A DNA stretch of 64,000 bases from Desulfuromonas sp. AOP6. Its GTDB lineage: Bacteria > Desulfobacterota > Desulfuromonadia > Desulfuromonadales > SZUA-540. The DNA lies in NCBI RefSeq assembly GCF_009731355.2, contig NZ_AP022810.1, positions 372,001-436,000 of the forward strand, in the 5' to 3' direction. Below are positions 32,479-41,654 of this stretch, one piece after another; position 1 is the first letter of the stretch, and each line of letters starts with the position of its first letter. The notes beneath the pieces were generated by a model that was not told the origin of the DNA, ran no database searches, and saw only the letters and a list, made by a program, of their open reading frames with translations. Both the position numbers and the translations under genes were made by a program.

Positions 32479-34268
32479 TGCATGGTCGCATACCGGAAGA
32501 AAAGATTCAGGAGATCCGCGACCGCAATGACATCGTCGAGGTCGTTTCCTCCTATCTGCCGCTGAAAGCGACGGGGCCCAACAACTTCGGCCTCTGCCCT
32601 TTTCACCACGAGAAGTCGCCGTCTTTCAACGTCAATGCGGCGCGGCAGATTTTCCACTGCTTTGGCTGCGGCGTCTCCGGCAATGTCTTCTCTTTCCTTA
32701 TGCGCATGGAGGGTCTCTCCTTTGTCGAGGCTGTGCGACGACTGGGCGACAGGGTGGGGGTTCAGATCGAACGGGAGACTCTGTCGCCGGAAGAACAGCG
32801 GCGGCGGCACCAGCAGGTGCTCTACTACCGGATCAATGAAGCCGCCTGCGACTTCTTTCACGCCAACCTCATGCGGTCGGAGGAGGGAAAGGCGGCGCGG
32901 GATTATCTCAAGAAGAGAGGATACGGGCACGAAATAGCGCGGGAATTCCGTCTTGGTTACGCCCTCGATCGTTGGGACGGGCTGACACGCAATCTGGCGG
33001 AGAAGGGTTTTGAAGGCAAGGATATCCAGACCCTCGGCCTGACCCGGCCCGGTCAGCAGGGGCGGGGGGACTACGACCTCTTCCGGGGGCGGCTCATTTT
33101 TCCCATTCTCGATCTGCACGGTCAGGTGCAGGCCTTCGGGGGGAGGGTGCTCGGCGATGAACTCCCCAAGTATCTGAATTCGCCCGAATCGCCGATCTAC
33201 CACAAGGCGCGCATTCTCTACGGCCTCTACCAGGGGCGAGAAGAGATGCGACGCACCGGCGAGGCGATCGTGGTCGAGGGTTATTTCGATCAGCTCGCCC
33301 TGCATCGCGCCGGTTTTCCGCAGGCCGTGGCCACCTGCGGCACCGCTCTGACCGAAGAGCATGCTCAGCTGCTCAAACGCTACGCCAAAAAGGCCCTCCT
33401 CCTTTTTGATCAGGACGAGGCGGGCCGACGGGCCACCTTCAAGGCGATGGATGTGCTGCAGGCCGCCGGACTCCCCGCTGCCGTCATTACCCTGGATGAG
33501 GGGGACGACCCCGATTCCTTTCTGGCCGGCAAGGGGGCGGAAGCTTTCCGCCACCGTTTGCAGGCGGCCCGGCCGGTCATGGAGGTGTTCATCGATGACG
33601 CTCTGGCCCGGCATGGAGCCAGCGTGGAAGGCAAGGCGAAGGCGGTGGAGGAGATTGCCGCCAAGCTGCGCGGCCTGACGGATGCAATCGAGCGCAGCCT
33701 TTACGTACGCGCAGTGGCGCAAAAGGTGGGGTTCGACGAGAGTCTGCTGCAGGCCAAGGTCTCGGGACGCCGCCCTTCGCCGCCGGCCCAGCGGCAGGAA
33801 GTACGAGCCAAACGACCATCTTCGGCGACACCATCGGCCCCAGCCTCGGGTTTGCGGGCCCAGATGATGCTCCTCTATCTGCTGCTGCGTGAACCGCAGG
33901 CGCAGGTCCGGGTGAAGGAGGAGGGAGTTGAAAATCTGTTTTTAGATGCCAATATAAAGGAACTCGCAGAAAAAATTCTGAATCTGCCCGCACAGGAAAC
34001 GCCATCGGCCGAAAGCCTATTGTCCCTGGCTGTCGATGAAGCCCAGAAGGATATTGTGCGGGGGGTTCTGCGCGAAGATGCGGCCGCATTCGCCGAAGAG
34101 GAGGAAGCCATTTTTGTCGATTGCCGCCAGGCGGTGGCCAAGGAAAAACTCCGACGCCGCCGGCAGGAATTAAATCAGCTCGTCCAGAGAGCCGAAAGCT
34201 GCGGCGACCAGCCGGAGATGGCCAGATTGCAGGCGGAGCTTATGCAGGTCAACCGTCAACTGAAATAA
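32478..34268 (+). CDS. dnaG: DNA primase (596 aa)
   Basis: It makes RNA primers at the replication fork. The N-terminal CHC2 zinc finger is CPFHHEKSPSF..FHCFGCG (residues about 40-64). The TOPRIM catalytic core shows the Glu in IVVEGYFDQLALH and the Asp pair in LLLFDQDEAGRRATF. The C-terminal helicase-binding domain (about 460-596) is less conserved and helical. The ATG overlaps the mutS2 stop by one base. Together with rpoD 69 bp on, it forms the macromolecular-synthesis pair. Confidence 0.98.
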   Translation: MHGRIPEEKIQEIRDRNDIVEVVSSYLPLKATGPNNFGLCPFHHEKSPSFNVNAARQIFHCFGCGVSGNVFSFLMRMEGLSFVEAVRRLGDRVGVQIERETLSPEEQRRRHQQVLYYRINEAACDFFHANLMRSEEGKAARDYLKKRGYGHEIAREFRLGYALDRWDGLTRNLAEKGFEGKDIQTLGLTRPGQQGRGDYDLFRGRLIFPILDLHGQVQAFGGRVLGDELPKYLNSPESPIYHKARILYGLYQGREEMRRTGEAIVVEGYFDQLALHRAGFPQAVATCGTALTEEHAQLLKRYAKKALLLFDQDEAGRRATFKAMDVLQAAGLPAAVITLDEGDDPDSFLAGKGAEAFRHRLQAARPVMEVFIDDALARHGASVEGKAKAVEEIAAKLRGLTDAIERSLYVRAVAQKVGFDESLLQAKVSGRRPSPPAQRQEVRAKRPSSATPSAPASGLRAQMMLLYLLLREPQAQVRVKEEGVENLFLDANIKELAEKILNLPAQETPSAESLLSLAVDEAQKDIVRGVLREDAAAFAEEEEAIFVDCRQAVAKEKLRRRRQELNQLVQRAESCGDQPEMARLQAELMQVNRQLK

Positions 34269-34337
34269 AAACCGTTTCGATAATAGAAATAAATCCACCA
34301 GGCCCCGTCAGGCAGGGGCAAGAGGAGAAGAGGTTAC

Positions 34338-36095
<1,758 letters not shown>

Positions 36096-36115
36096 ACGAA
36101 AAAAGGAAAATGGCC

Positions 36116-36144
36116 TTGACACGCATGTATCCAGGCCATAAACT
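36116..36144 (+). promoter_or_regulatory. tRNA promoter
   Basis: TTGACA (36116-36121), 17 bp, TAAACT (36139-36144), about 20 bp before the mature tRNA. Confidence 0.8.
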
Positions 36145-36164
36145 AAGCGCTTGTTCAACGCAAC

Positions 36165-36240
36165 GGGCCTATAGCTCAGTTGGTAGAGCCACCGGCTCAT
36201 AACCGGTTGGTCCCAGGTTCGAATCCTGGTGGGCCCACCA
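36165..36240 (+). tRNA. tRNA with CAU anticodon (probably tRNA-Ile2)
   Basis: A 76-nt cloverleaf with CCA encoded. Acceptor GGGCCTA pairs with TGGGCCC, the anticodon loop is CTCATAA, and the T arm is CCAGG-TTCGAAT-CCTGG. The D loop is one base shorter than in many elongator tRNAs. CAU means either Met or the isoleucine tRNA whose C34 becomes lysidine. The pairs C4-G69 and C5-G68 are those known to mark tRNA-Ile2 for TilS, and the anticodon stem resembles the B. subtilis Ile2 tRNA as I recall it, so Ile2 is favoured. It is not the initiator, because the anticodon stem lacks the three G-C pairs. Confidence 0.95.
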
Positions 36241-36313
36241 ACAAGGAAGCGCATGAGACGAACGCTCATATTGCATATAAAACGGTTAGAAAAAGCAAAA
36301 CCATAAGTTCCCA

Positions 36314-36350
36314 GGAGTGCAACCAGACCCAGAGTTGCACTCTTTTTTTT
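36314..36350 (+). terminator. Rho-independent terminator after tRNA
   Basis: Stem GAGTGCAAC / GTTGCACTC with a 10-nt loop and eight T residues. Confidence 0.92.
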
Positions 36351-36375
36351 GGTATTTAAACGCAATAAGCGGAGC

Positions 36376-37500
36376 ATGAAGAAAGAACAGATCGTTCGCA
36401 TACAGGATCTTGTCGGCCTGATACATGCCCTCTACCCCTCGGCCCTGGCCGAGGAGTGGGACAATGTCGGCCTGCAGGTTGGGGATCCGGCGGCCGCCGT
36501 GAAGACCGCGCTGATCTGTCTGGACCCCTCCGAAAAGGCCCTTGCCGCCGCTCGCTCGGCGGGGGCCCAAGCCATCATCTCCCACCACCCGCTCATATTT
36601 CGCCCCCTTAAAAACATACAGCCCACTGACGAAACCGGCCGCATTCTGTTTCAGGCGATCCGCGACGGTATCGCCGTTTTCAGCGCGCATACCAACCTGG
36701 ACAGGGGACGTGACGGCCTAAACGATTGGCTCGCCCGCACCCTGCAATTGACGCAGGTCCTTCCCCTCGCCTTGGGGGGCAGTCTGGTCAAGCTCGTGGT
36801 TTTTGTGCCCAGTGGCCATGAAGAGGTGGTTTCGGAGGCTCTCTTCGCCGCCGGTGCCGGTCAGGTCGGACGCTATGACCGTGTCTCTTTCCGCAGTGCA
36901 GGGCAGGGCAGTTTCCGCCCGGGTTCAGGCGCGCAGCCTTTCATCGGTACCCTCGGCGAGACCGCGCGGGTCGATGAACTGCGACTGGAAGTCGTGCTGC
37001 CCCGGGAGTCGGTGAACAAAGTCGTCAGCAAGATGATCAAGGCCCATCCCTATGAGGAGGTGGCCTATGATCTTGTTCCGCTACTTAACAGCCCGGCGGA
37101 CATCGGGCTGGGCCGGATCGGGCGCCTGTCGGAACCGGCCACCCTCGCGAGTTTGGCTGAACGCGTCAAGCAGGGCCTTGGCCTCTCGTCGCTACGTCTC
37201 GTCGGTCACGCCGAGCACCGCATTGTCAAGGTCGCGGTCTGTGGCGGCAGTGGGGCTTCCCTGCTCAGCGAGGCCAAACGCCAGGGGGCCGACGTGCTGG
37301 TGACGGGTGATGTGAAGTATCATGAGGCGCGCCAGGCCGAAAGTCTGAATATGGCGCTCATTGATGCCAGCCACTTCGGCACCGAACGGATTATGGTGCC
37401 GAATCTGGCCAGGGTACTCAAAGAGGAAGCGATTAAGAAAAAACTGGAAGTCGAATTCATAGAAATGGAGGGGGAGGGGGATCCGTTTACCACGGTCTGA
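36376..37500 (+). CDS. Nif3-like dinuclear metal centre protein (DUF34, 374 aa)
   Basis: A hexameric ring-forming protein of the Nif3/YbgI/YqfO family, often mislabelled GTP cyclohydrolase I type 2. Metal ligands are visible: ISHHPLIF, SAHTNLD and, at the end, DASHFGTE. The two family halves are split by an inserted PII-like domain at about residues 130-235, as in the longer members (about 370 aa). I use the ATG at 36376 (GCGGAG upstream), since the ORF before it begins in the terminator. It is followed by the zinc-ribbon protein, a pairing common in this group. The reaction is unknown. Confidence 0.93.
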   Translation: MKKEQIVRIQDLVGLIHALYPSALAEEWDNVGLQVGDPAAAVKTALICLDPSEKALAAARSAGAQAIISHHPLIFRPLKNIQPTDETGRILFQAIRDGIAVFSAHTNLDRGRDGLNDWLARTLQLTQVLPLALGGSLVKLVVFVPSGHEEVVSEALFAAGAGQVGRYDRVSFRSAGQGSFRPGSGAQPFIGTLGETARVDELRLEVVLPRESVNKVVSKMIKAHPYEEVAYDLVPLLNSPADIGLGRIGRLSEPATLASLAERVKQGLGLSSLRLVGHAEHRIVKVAVCGGSGASLLSEAKRQGADVLVTGDVKYHEARQAESLNMALIDASHFGTERIMVPNLARVLKEEAIKKKLEVEFIEMEGEGDPFTTV

Positions 37501-37570
37501 CTCCCCTTCCCTGTCTCAGCCGTTTCGCCGTCAAGAAACAACCTGAAGTCTCAACCGGGAGGTAAGGAAG

Positions 37571-38278
37571 GTGCAAGAAAAGATGGAAAAGCTTAAAGAT
37601 CTGCAGGAGCTGGATCAGGAACTCATTGGTATTCGCCATAAGCGTCAGGTGCTCGCAGACGAGCAGCAGGTCAGTGGCGAGGAGCTGGCTCGTATCCAGG
37701 CCATGGTGGACAAACTCGACGGCGATATCGACGCCCTCAAGAAGGAGCGGGCCGCTTTGCAGCAGGCGCTTGCTCAGGAGCAGGACAACGTGCAGAAGGC
37801 CGAAGGCCGTCTGCCGGCCATCAAGACCCAGAAGGAGTACGTGGCCGTCCTTAAGGAGGTCGATACCGCCAAGAAGATGAACAAGGAACTTCTTGACAGT
37901 ATCCAGCGCAAGGACGCCGAGATCGACGTGCTCGCCAGGGACCAGGAAGAAAAGACGGAGGAACTGGGCTCCCTGCAGGAGAAAACCAGTGCCCGCAATG
38001 CCGAAATCGATGCCGCCATGGCCGAGTTCGACGGCGTCCTCCAAGAAAAAGGAGTCCAGCGGGAAGCCTTGCTCAAAGGACTCTCCACCACCGTGCGCAA
38101 GCGCTACCAGATGCTGCTTGAACGGCGGGGCGGTATTGCCGTCGTGGAAGCACGCAACGAGACCTGCCTGGGCTGCAACATGCATCTGCCGCCGCAGCTT
38201 TTCAACAACCTGTATACGGCCGCCGAGATCCAGAGCTGTCCCCACTGCAATCGCCTCCTGTACGTCTTGCCCAGATAA
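37571..38278 (+). CDS. Coiled-coil protein with C4 zinc ribbon (235 aa)
   Basis: Residues about 1-190 form a long charged coiled coil with heptads (LKDLQELDQELIGIRHKRQVL and onwards). The C terminus is a C4 zinc ribbon: CLGCNMHL at about residue 199 and CPHCNRLLY at about 224. The start is GTG, with GGGAGG eight bases before it; an in-frame ATG four codons later is too far from that site. The family is annotated only as C4-type zinc-ribbon protein and may bind nucleic acid. It sits between the Nif3-like gene and rnpB. Confidence 0.9.
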   Translation: MQEKMEKLKDLQELDQELIGIRHKRQVLADEQQVSGEELARIQAMVDKLDGDIDALKKERAALQQALAQEQDNVQKAEGRLPAIKTQKEYVAVLKEVDTAKKMNKELLDSIQRKDAEIDVLARDQEEKTEELGSLQEKTSARNAEIDAAMAEFDGVLQEKGVQREALLKGLSTTVRKRYQMLLERRGGIAVVEARNETCLGCNMHLPPQLFNNLYTAAEIQSCPHCNRLLYVLPR

Positions 38279-38318
38279 CGTCTTGTCATTTCGGGAAAAG
38301 ACATCGATAATGGCAAAC

Positions 38319-38705
38319 GGCTGGAGAAGGACAGATGATCGCTGGCTCCTTCGGGAGCGGGAGGAAAGTCCGGGCTCCGCAGGGCAGGATGGTCCCTAAC
38401 GGGGACCGGGGGTGACCCCAGGGAAAGTGCCACAGAGAGGAGACCGCCCGTCCGCGCTTCGGCGAAGACGGGTAAGGGTGAAAGGGTGAGGTAAGAGCTC
38501 ACCAGTTCCGGCGGTGACGTCGGAAGCTCGGTAAACCCCATCCGGAGCAAGACCAAATAGGGGAGCGTTTGAGGGCGGCCCGTCCGAAGCTCCCGGGTTC
38601 GGTTGCTTGAGACTGTCGGCAACGGCAGCCCTAGAGGAATGATCATCACCCTGCCGCGGGGAACCGCCGCAGGGAACAGAACCCGGCTTACGGCCTTCTC
38701 CAGCC
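38319..38705 (+). ncRNA. rnpB: RNase P RNA (class A)
   Basis: This is the catalytic RNA that trims tRNA 5' ends. Helix P1 is a perfect 12-bp match of GGCTGGAGAAGG (38319-38330) with CCTTCTCCAGCC (38694-38705). Universal core blocks are GAGGAAAGTCCGGGCT, GCCACAGAGA, the AGAGGAATGATCATC block and ACAGAACCCGGCTTA. The length of about 387 nt is normal. TATTTTT follows the last helix. This fills the gap between the zinc-ribbon gene and the next CDS. Confidence 0.97.
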
Positions 38706-38764
38706 TATTTTTAAGTAAACGGCACGTCCTTTTCCGGCCGTGTCGTTTCTTTTTCAGGACGAAG

Positions 38765-39313
38765 ATGACTTCCTGCTCCGACATGTATCCGCGCTGGTCC
38801 CTTATTGTCGACACAGTTCAGGCAGAGTTTTCCCAACTTTCCCCCCAGGAGCGGGACTGGATGGACAGCCGTCTGCAGCGCATCGCTTATCTTCAGGAAC
38901 AGCTCCAGGTCCTTTTTCTCCAGGCTGGGGGTGCGCAGTGCTGTACCGATTGTCTGGGGGCCTGCTGCGACTGCGGCAAAAATCATCTCACCCTGGTCAA
39001 TCTGCTGGGACTCCTGCGGGCGGAGAGACCTGTCCCCCATCCGGATTTTACGGCTCCCTGCCCTTTTTTAGGCCAGACCGGCTGTCTGTTGCCAGCGGGC
39101 TTTCGACCGTTCAATTGTGTGACTTTCAATTGCGAACGGGTCGAGGACCGCATGACTCCTGGGGATCGGGAGCAGTTCTACACTATTGAAAGCCGTTTGC
39201 GCGATCTCTATAATGAGTTCGATGTGCGTTATGCCGGCGCCAGTCTGCGCGGACTTTTTATTCGGCAGGAGCGCCTGGCGGGCCAGGCCTTCCTGGCCCG
39301 CAAGACCTCTTAA
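38765..39313 (+). CDS. YkgJ-like cysteine-cluster protein (182 aa)
   Basis: A cytosolic protein with a conserved set of cysteines that likely bind zinc or an iron-sulfur cluster. They are CCTDCLGACCDCGKNH at about residues 62-77, then the CPFLGQTGCLLPAGFRPFNC run and a last NCE. I choose the ATG at 38765 (AGGACGAAG upstream); the open frame extends back into rnpB. The family has no established function. A second member of the same kind lies at 51216-51770. Confidence 0.82.
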   Translation: MTSCSDMYPRWSLIVDTVQAEFSQLSPQERDWMDSRLQRIAYLQEQLQVLFLQAGGAQCCTDCLGACCDCGKNHLTLVNLLGLLRAERPVPHPDFTAPCPFLGQTGCLLPAGFRPFNCVTFNCERVEDRMTPGDREQFYTIESRLRDLYNEFDVRYAGASLRGLFIRQERLAGQAFLARKTS

Positions 39314-39365
39314 CTGGTCAGGGCGTTAATTTTTAAAGGCCCCGTCGGGCCGAGGAGGGATACTG

Positions 39366-40394
39366 ATGGAATTACATTTCAGCCGCGCCAACGGCGAGGT
39401 GGACGACATGATTGATGATCTGCTCCGCCGTGTCGATGTGCATCACCCCGGGCTGGTTCGCGAGATGATTCTCAGCTCCCTGATGGCCGGGCAGGAGACT
39501 GATTACCTGGCCGATCTCAAACTCATGCGCACCACCATGAAGGAGATGCGCTACACCAACAAGGTCTTTGGTCCCTACCGCCAGCGTAAGAAGGTGACCA
39601 TCTTCGGTTCGGCCCGCACCGAGCCCAGCGAACCGATCTATCAGAAGTGCGTCGAGTTTTCCCGACGACTGGCCGAGCTCGGCTACATGGTCATCACCGG
39701 CGGTGGCGGCGGCATCATGCAGGCCGGCAATGAAGGGGCCGGAGCGGAGAACTCCTTCGCTGTCAATATCCGCCTTCCTTTCGAGCAGGACACCAATCCG
39801 GTAATGGAGAACAGTAAAAACGTCATCACCTATAAATATTTTTTCAACCGCAAGGTCGCTTTTCTCAAGGAAGCCCAAGCGGTGGCCCTCTTTCCCGGCG
39901 GCTTCGGCACCCTCGATGAGGCCATGGAGACTCTGACCCTGGTGCAGACGGGCAAAAATCCCCCCATCCCCCTGGTGCTCATCGACGATGACAACGGTGA
40001 TTATTGGGAACACTGGTTCCAGTTTATCAAAAAAATCCTCCTCAAGCGCGGCCTTATTTCCGGTGAGGATTTCAGCCTGTTCACCATTACCCGTGATGTC
40101 GAGGAGGCCGTGCAGGTTATTGACGAATTCTATCGGGTCTACCACTCCAGCCGCTTCGTCAAGGACACCCTGATCATCCGTCTGAACAAGACCCTCAGCG
40201 AAGAGCAGCTCGCCACGCTTCAGGGCGAGTTCAGCGAGATCATCGAACCCGGCAGTTCGCTGCGCCTGACCGAGGCTTTTCCAGAGGAAAAGGACGAGCC
40301 GGATCTTCTCAGTCTGCCCCGCCTGGCCTTCGAGTTCAATCGGCGCAGTTTCGGCCTGCTCAAAGCCTTCATCCGCCGCATCAATTCCTTCTGA
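39366..40394 (+). CDS. LOG-family Rossmann-fold protein (342 aa)
   Basis: Predicted nucleotide 5'-monophosphate nucleosidase (LOG/TIGR00730 type, sometimes mislabelled lysine decarboxylase). The family signature PGGFGTLDEAMETLTLVQTGK is present with the catalytic Glu, and the loop GGGGGIMQAGNEGA binds phosphate. The core is about residues 75-265. The N-terminal 70 and C-terminal 70 residues are extra compared with short LOG proteins. GGAGGGA precedes the ATG. It may recycle AMP or related nucleotides. The substrate is unproved. Confidence 0.88.
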   Translation: MELHFSRANGEVDDMIDDLLRRVDVHHPGLVREMILSSLMAGQETDYLADLKLMRTTMKEMRYTNKVFGPYRQRKKVTIFGSARTEPSEPIYQKCVEFSRRLAELGYMVITGGGGGIMQAGNEGAGAENSFAVNIRLPFEQDTNPVMENSKNVITYKYFFNRKVAFLKEAQAVALFPGGFGTLDEAMETLTLVQTGKNPPIPLVLIDDDNGDYWEHWFQFIKKILLKRGLISGEDFSLFTITRDVEEAVQVIDEFYRVYHSSRFVKDTLIIRLNKTLSEEQLATLQGEFSEIIEPGSSLRLTEAFPEEKDEPDLLSLPRLAFEFNRRSFGLLKAFIRRINSF

Positions 40395-40416
40395 TCCTTC
40401 CGCTCCCCGGCCCCAG

Positions 40417-40450
40417 AGGCGTTTCTATAGCCTTTGGGGCTCTTTTTTTG
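40417..40450 (+). terminator. Terminator after LOG gene
   Basis: Stem GCCCCAGAGGC / GCCTTTGGGGC with an 8-9 nt loop followed by TCTTTTTTT. Confidence 0.85.
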
Positions 40451-40475
40451 CCAAAATCAGCTCATCCGTTATACT
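40448..40475 (+). promoter_or_regulatory. Promoter of TAXI-TRAP operon
   Basis: TTGCCA (40448-40453), 16 bp, TATACT (40470-40475); its -35 overlaps the T-run of the preceding terminator. About 110 nt of leader follows. Confidence 0.55.
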
Positions 40476-40588
40476 GAAAAAGTTTTCCGACGCGTTGTGG
40501 TCGCCCGTCACGAGGAATGGAGGCGATCGGCGCGAGGCCCTTCTTTGTCCTGACGCATGTCTAAAACCCATCAAGGAGGAAAAGCGGT

Positions 40589-41557
40589 ATGAAAAAACTG
40601 TCCGTGTGGATTCTTGCCCTGGCGCTGCTGGTTTTTGTCGGGGGCGATGCCTTGGCCGTCCAGTATGTCACCATTGGAACCGGAGGAGTTACCGGAGTTT
40701 ACTACCCGACGGGGGGTGCCATCAGCAAGCTGATCAACAAGAAGCGCCGGGAATACAACCTGCGCATGACCGTCGAGTCCACCGGTGGTTCGGTTTTCAA
40801 TGTCAACGCCCTCATGAACGGTGATCTCGAGATGGGAGTGGTCCAGTCCGATCTGCAGTGGCAGGCTTATAACGGCAAAGGGGAGTGGGATGGTGTTCCG
40901 CAGAAGAAGCTGCGCGCCATGTTCGCCATCCATCCCGAGGCGGTGACCATTCTGGCCGCAGAGGACAAAAACATCCGCTCCGTGGCCGATCTCAAAGGGA
41001 AGATCGTCAATATCGGTGCTCCCGGCACCGGCCAACGCGTGAATGCCATGGACTTTTTCAAGGCGGCGGGCATTGATGTGGACAAGGATCTCCAGGCCGA
41101 AGGGATCAAGCCTGCCGAAGCGGCCAGCATGTTGCAGGACGGTCGCATCGACGCTTTCTTCTATACCGTGGGGCATCCCAACGGGTCGATCAAGGAGGCC
41201 GTCGCCGGCGCCCGCAAGGTCAATTTCGTGCCCGTCGATGAGGCCCTGGTTGCCAAGCTGACCGCCGACCAGCCCTACTATGCTCCAGCGACGATTCCGG
41301 TGGGCCCCTATCCCGGCGTCGTCAATAAGGAGGACGTGCCCACCTTCGGTGTCAAGGCCACTATCTGTACCTCCGCAGATGTGCCGGCAGACATCATCTA
41401 CACCATCACCAAAGAGGTCTTCGAAAATATCGATGAACTGCGCGACCTTCATCCGGCTCTGGGCGTTCTGACTCGTGAAAACATGCTGCAGGGGCTCTCG
41501 GCGCCTCTTCACCCGGGCGCCGAGAAGTATTTCAGGGAAGTCGGTCTGCTTCAGTGA
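40589..41557 (+). CDS. TAXI-family TRAP transporter solute-binding protein (322 aa)
   Basis: A periplasmic binding protein that delivers a carboxylate or amino acid to the TRAP permease. The signal peptide is MKKLSVWILALALLVFVGGDALA. The mature part starts VQYVTIGTGGVTGVYYPTGGAISKLINKK, the TAXI signature. VQSDLQWQAYNGKG and FYTVGHPNGSIKEA are family segments. AAGGAGG precedes the ATG. In TAXI systems known ligands include glutamate-like acids, but the ligand here cannot be told from sequence. Confidence 0.95.
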   Translation: MKKLSVWILALALLVFVGGDALAVQYVTIGTGGVTGVYYPTGGAISKLINKKRREYNLRMTVESTGGSVFNVNALMNGDLEMGVVQSDLQWQAYNGKGEWDGVPQKKLRAMFAIHPEAVTILAAEDKNIRSVADLKGKIVNIGAPGTGQRVNAMDFFKAAGIDVDKDLQAEGIKPAEAASMLQDGRIDAFFYTVGHPNGSIKEAVAGARKVNFVPVDEALVAKLTADQPYYAPATIPVGPYPGVVNKEDVPTFGVKATICTSADVPADIIYTITKEVFENIDELRDLHPALGVLTRENMLQGLSAPLHPGAEKYFREVGLLQ

Positions 41558-41565
41558 TCTGTTAC

Positions 41566-41596
41566 GGCCGGAACCGGGTATAATCGCGTTCCGGCC
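41566..41596 (+). other. Intercistronic stem-loop in TRAP operon
   Basis: A perfect 9-bp inverted repeat GGCCGGAAC / GTTCCGGCC with a 13-nt AT-containing loop. It has no T-run, so it fits mRNA stabilisation or processing after the abundant binding-protein message rather than termination. Confidence 0.6.
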
Positions 41597-41654
41597 GCTG
41601 CCCTTGCCGACAGGGGATGGTGAAGGACATCTCTATTCATGAGCGAGTGAATCT

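Noticed and set aside
40500-40550. Fourth copy of the his-operon repeat element
   Set aside because: Only a short word (GGCGCGAGGCC) is shared and the rest does not align, so I do not count it.
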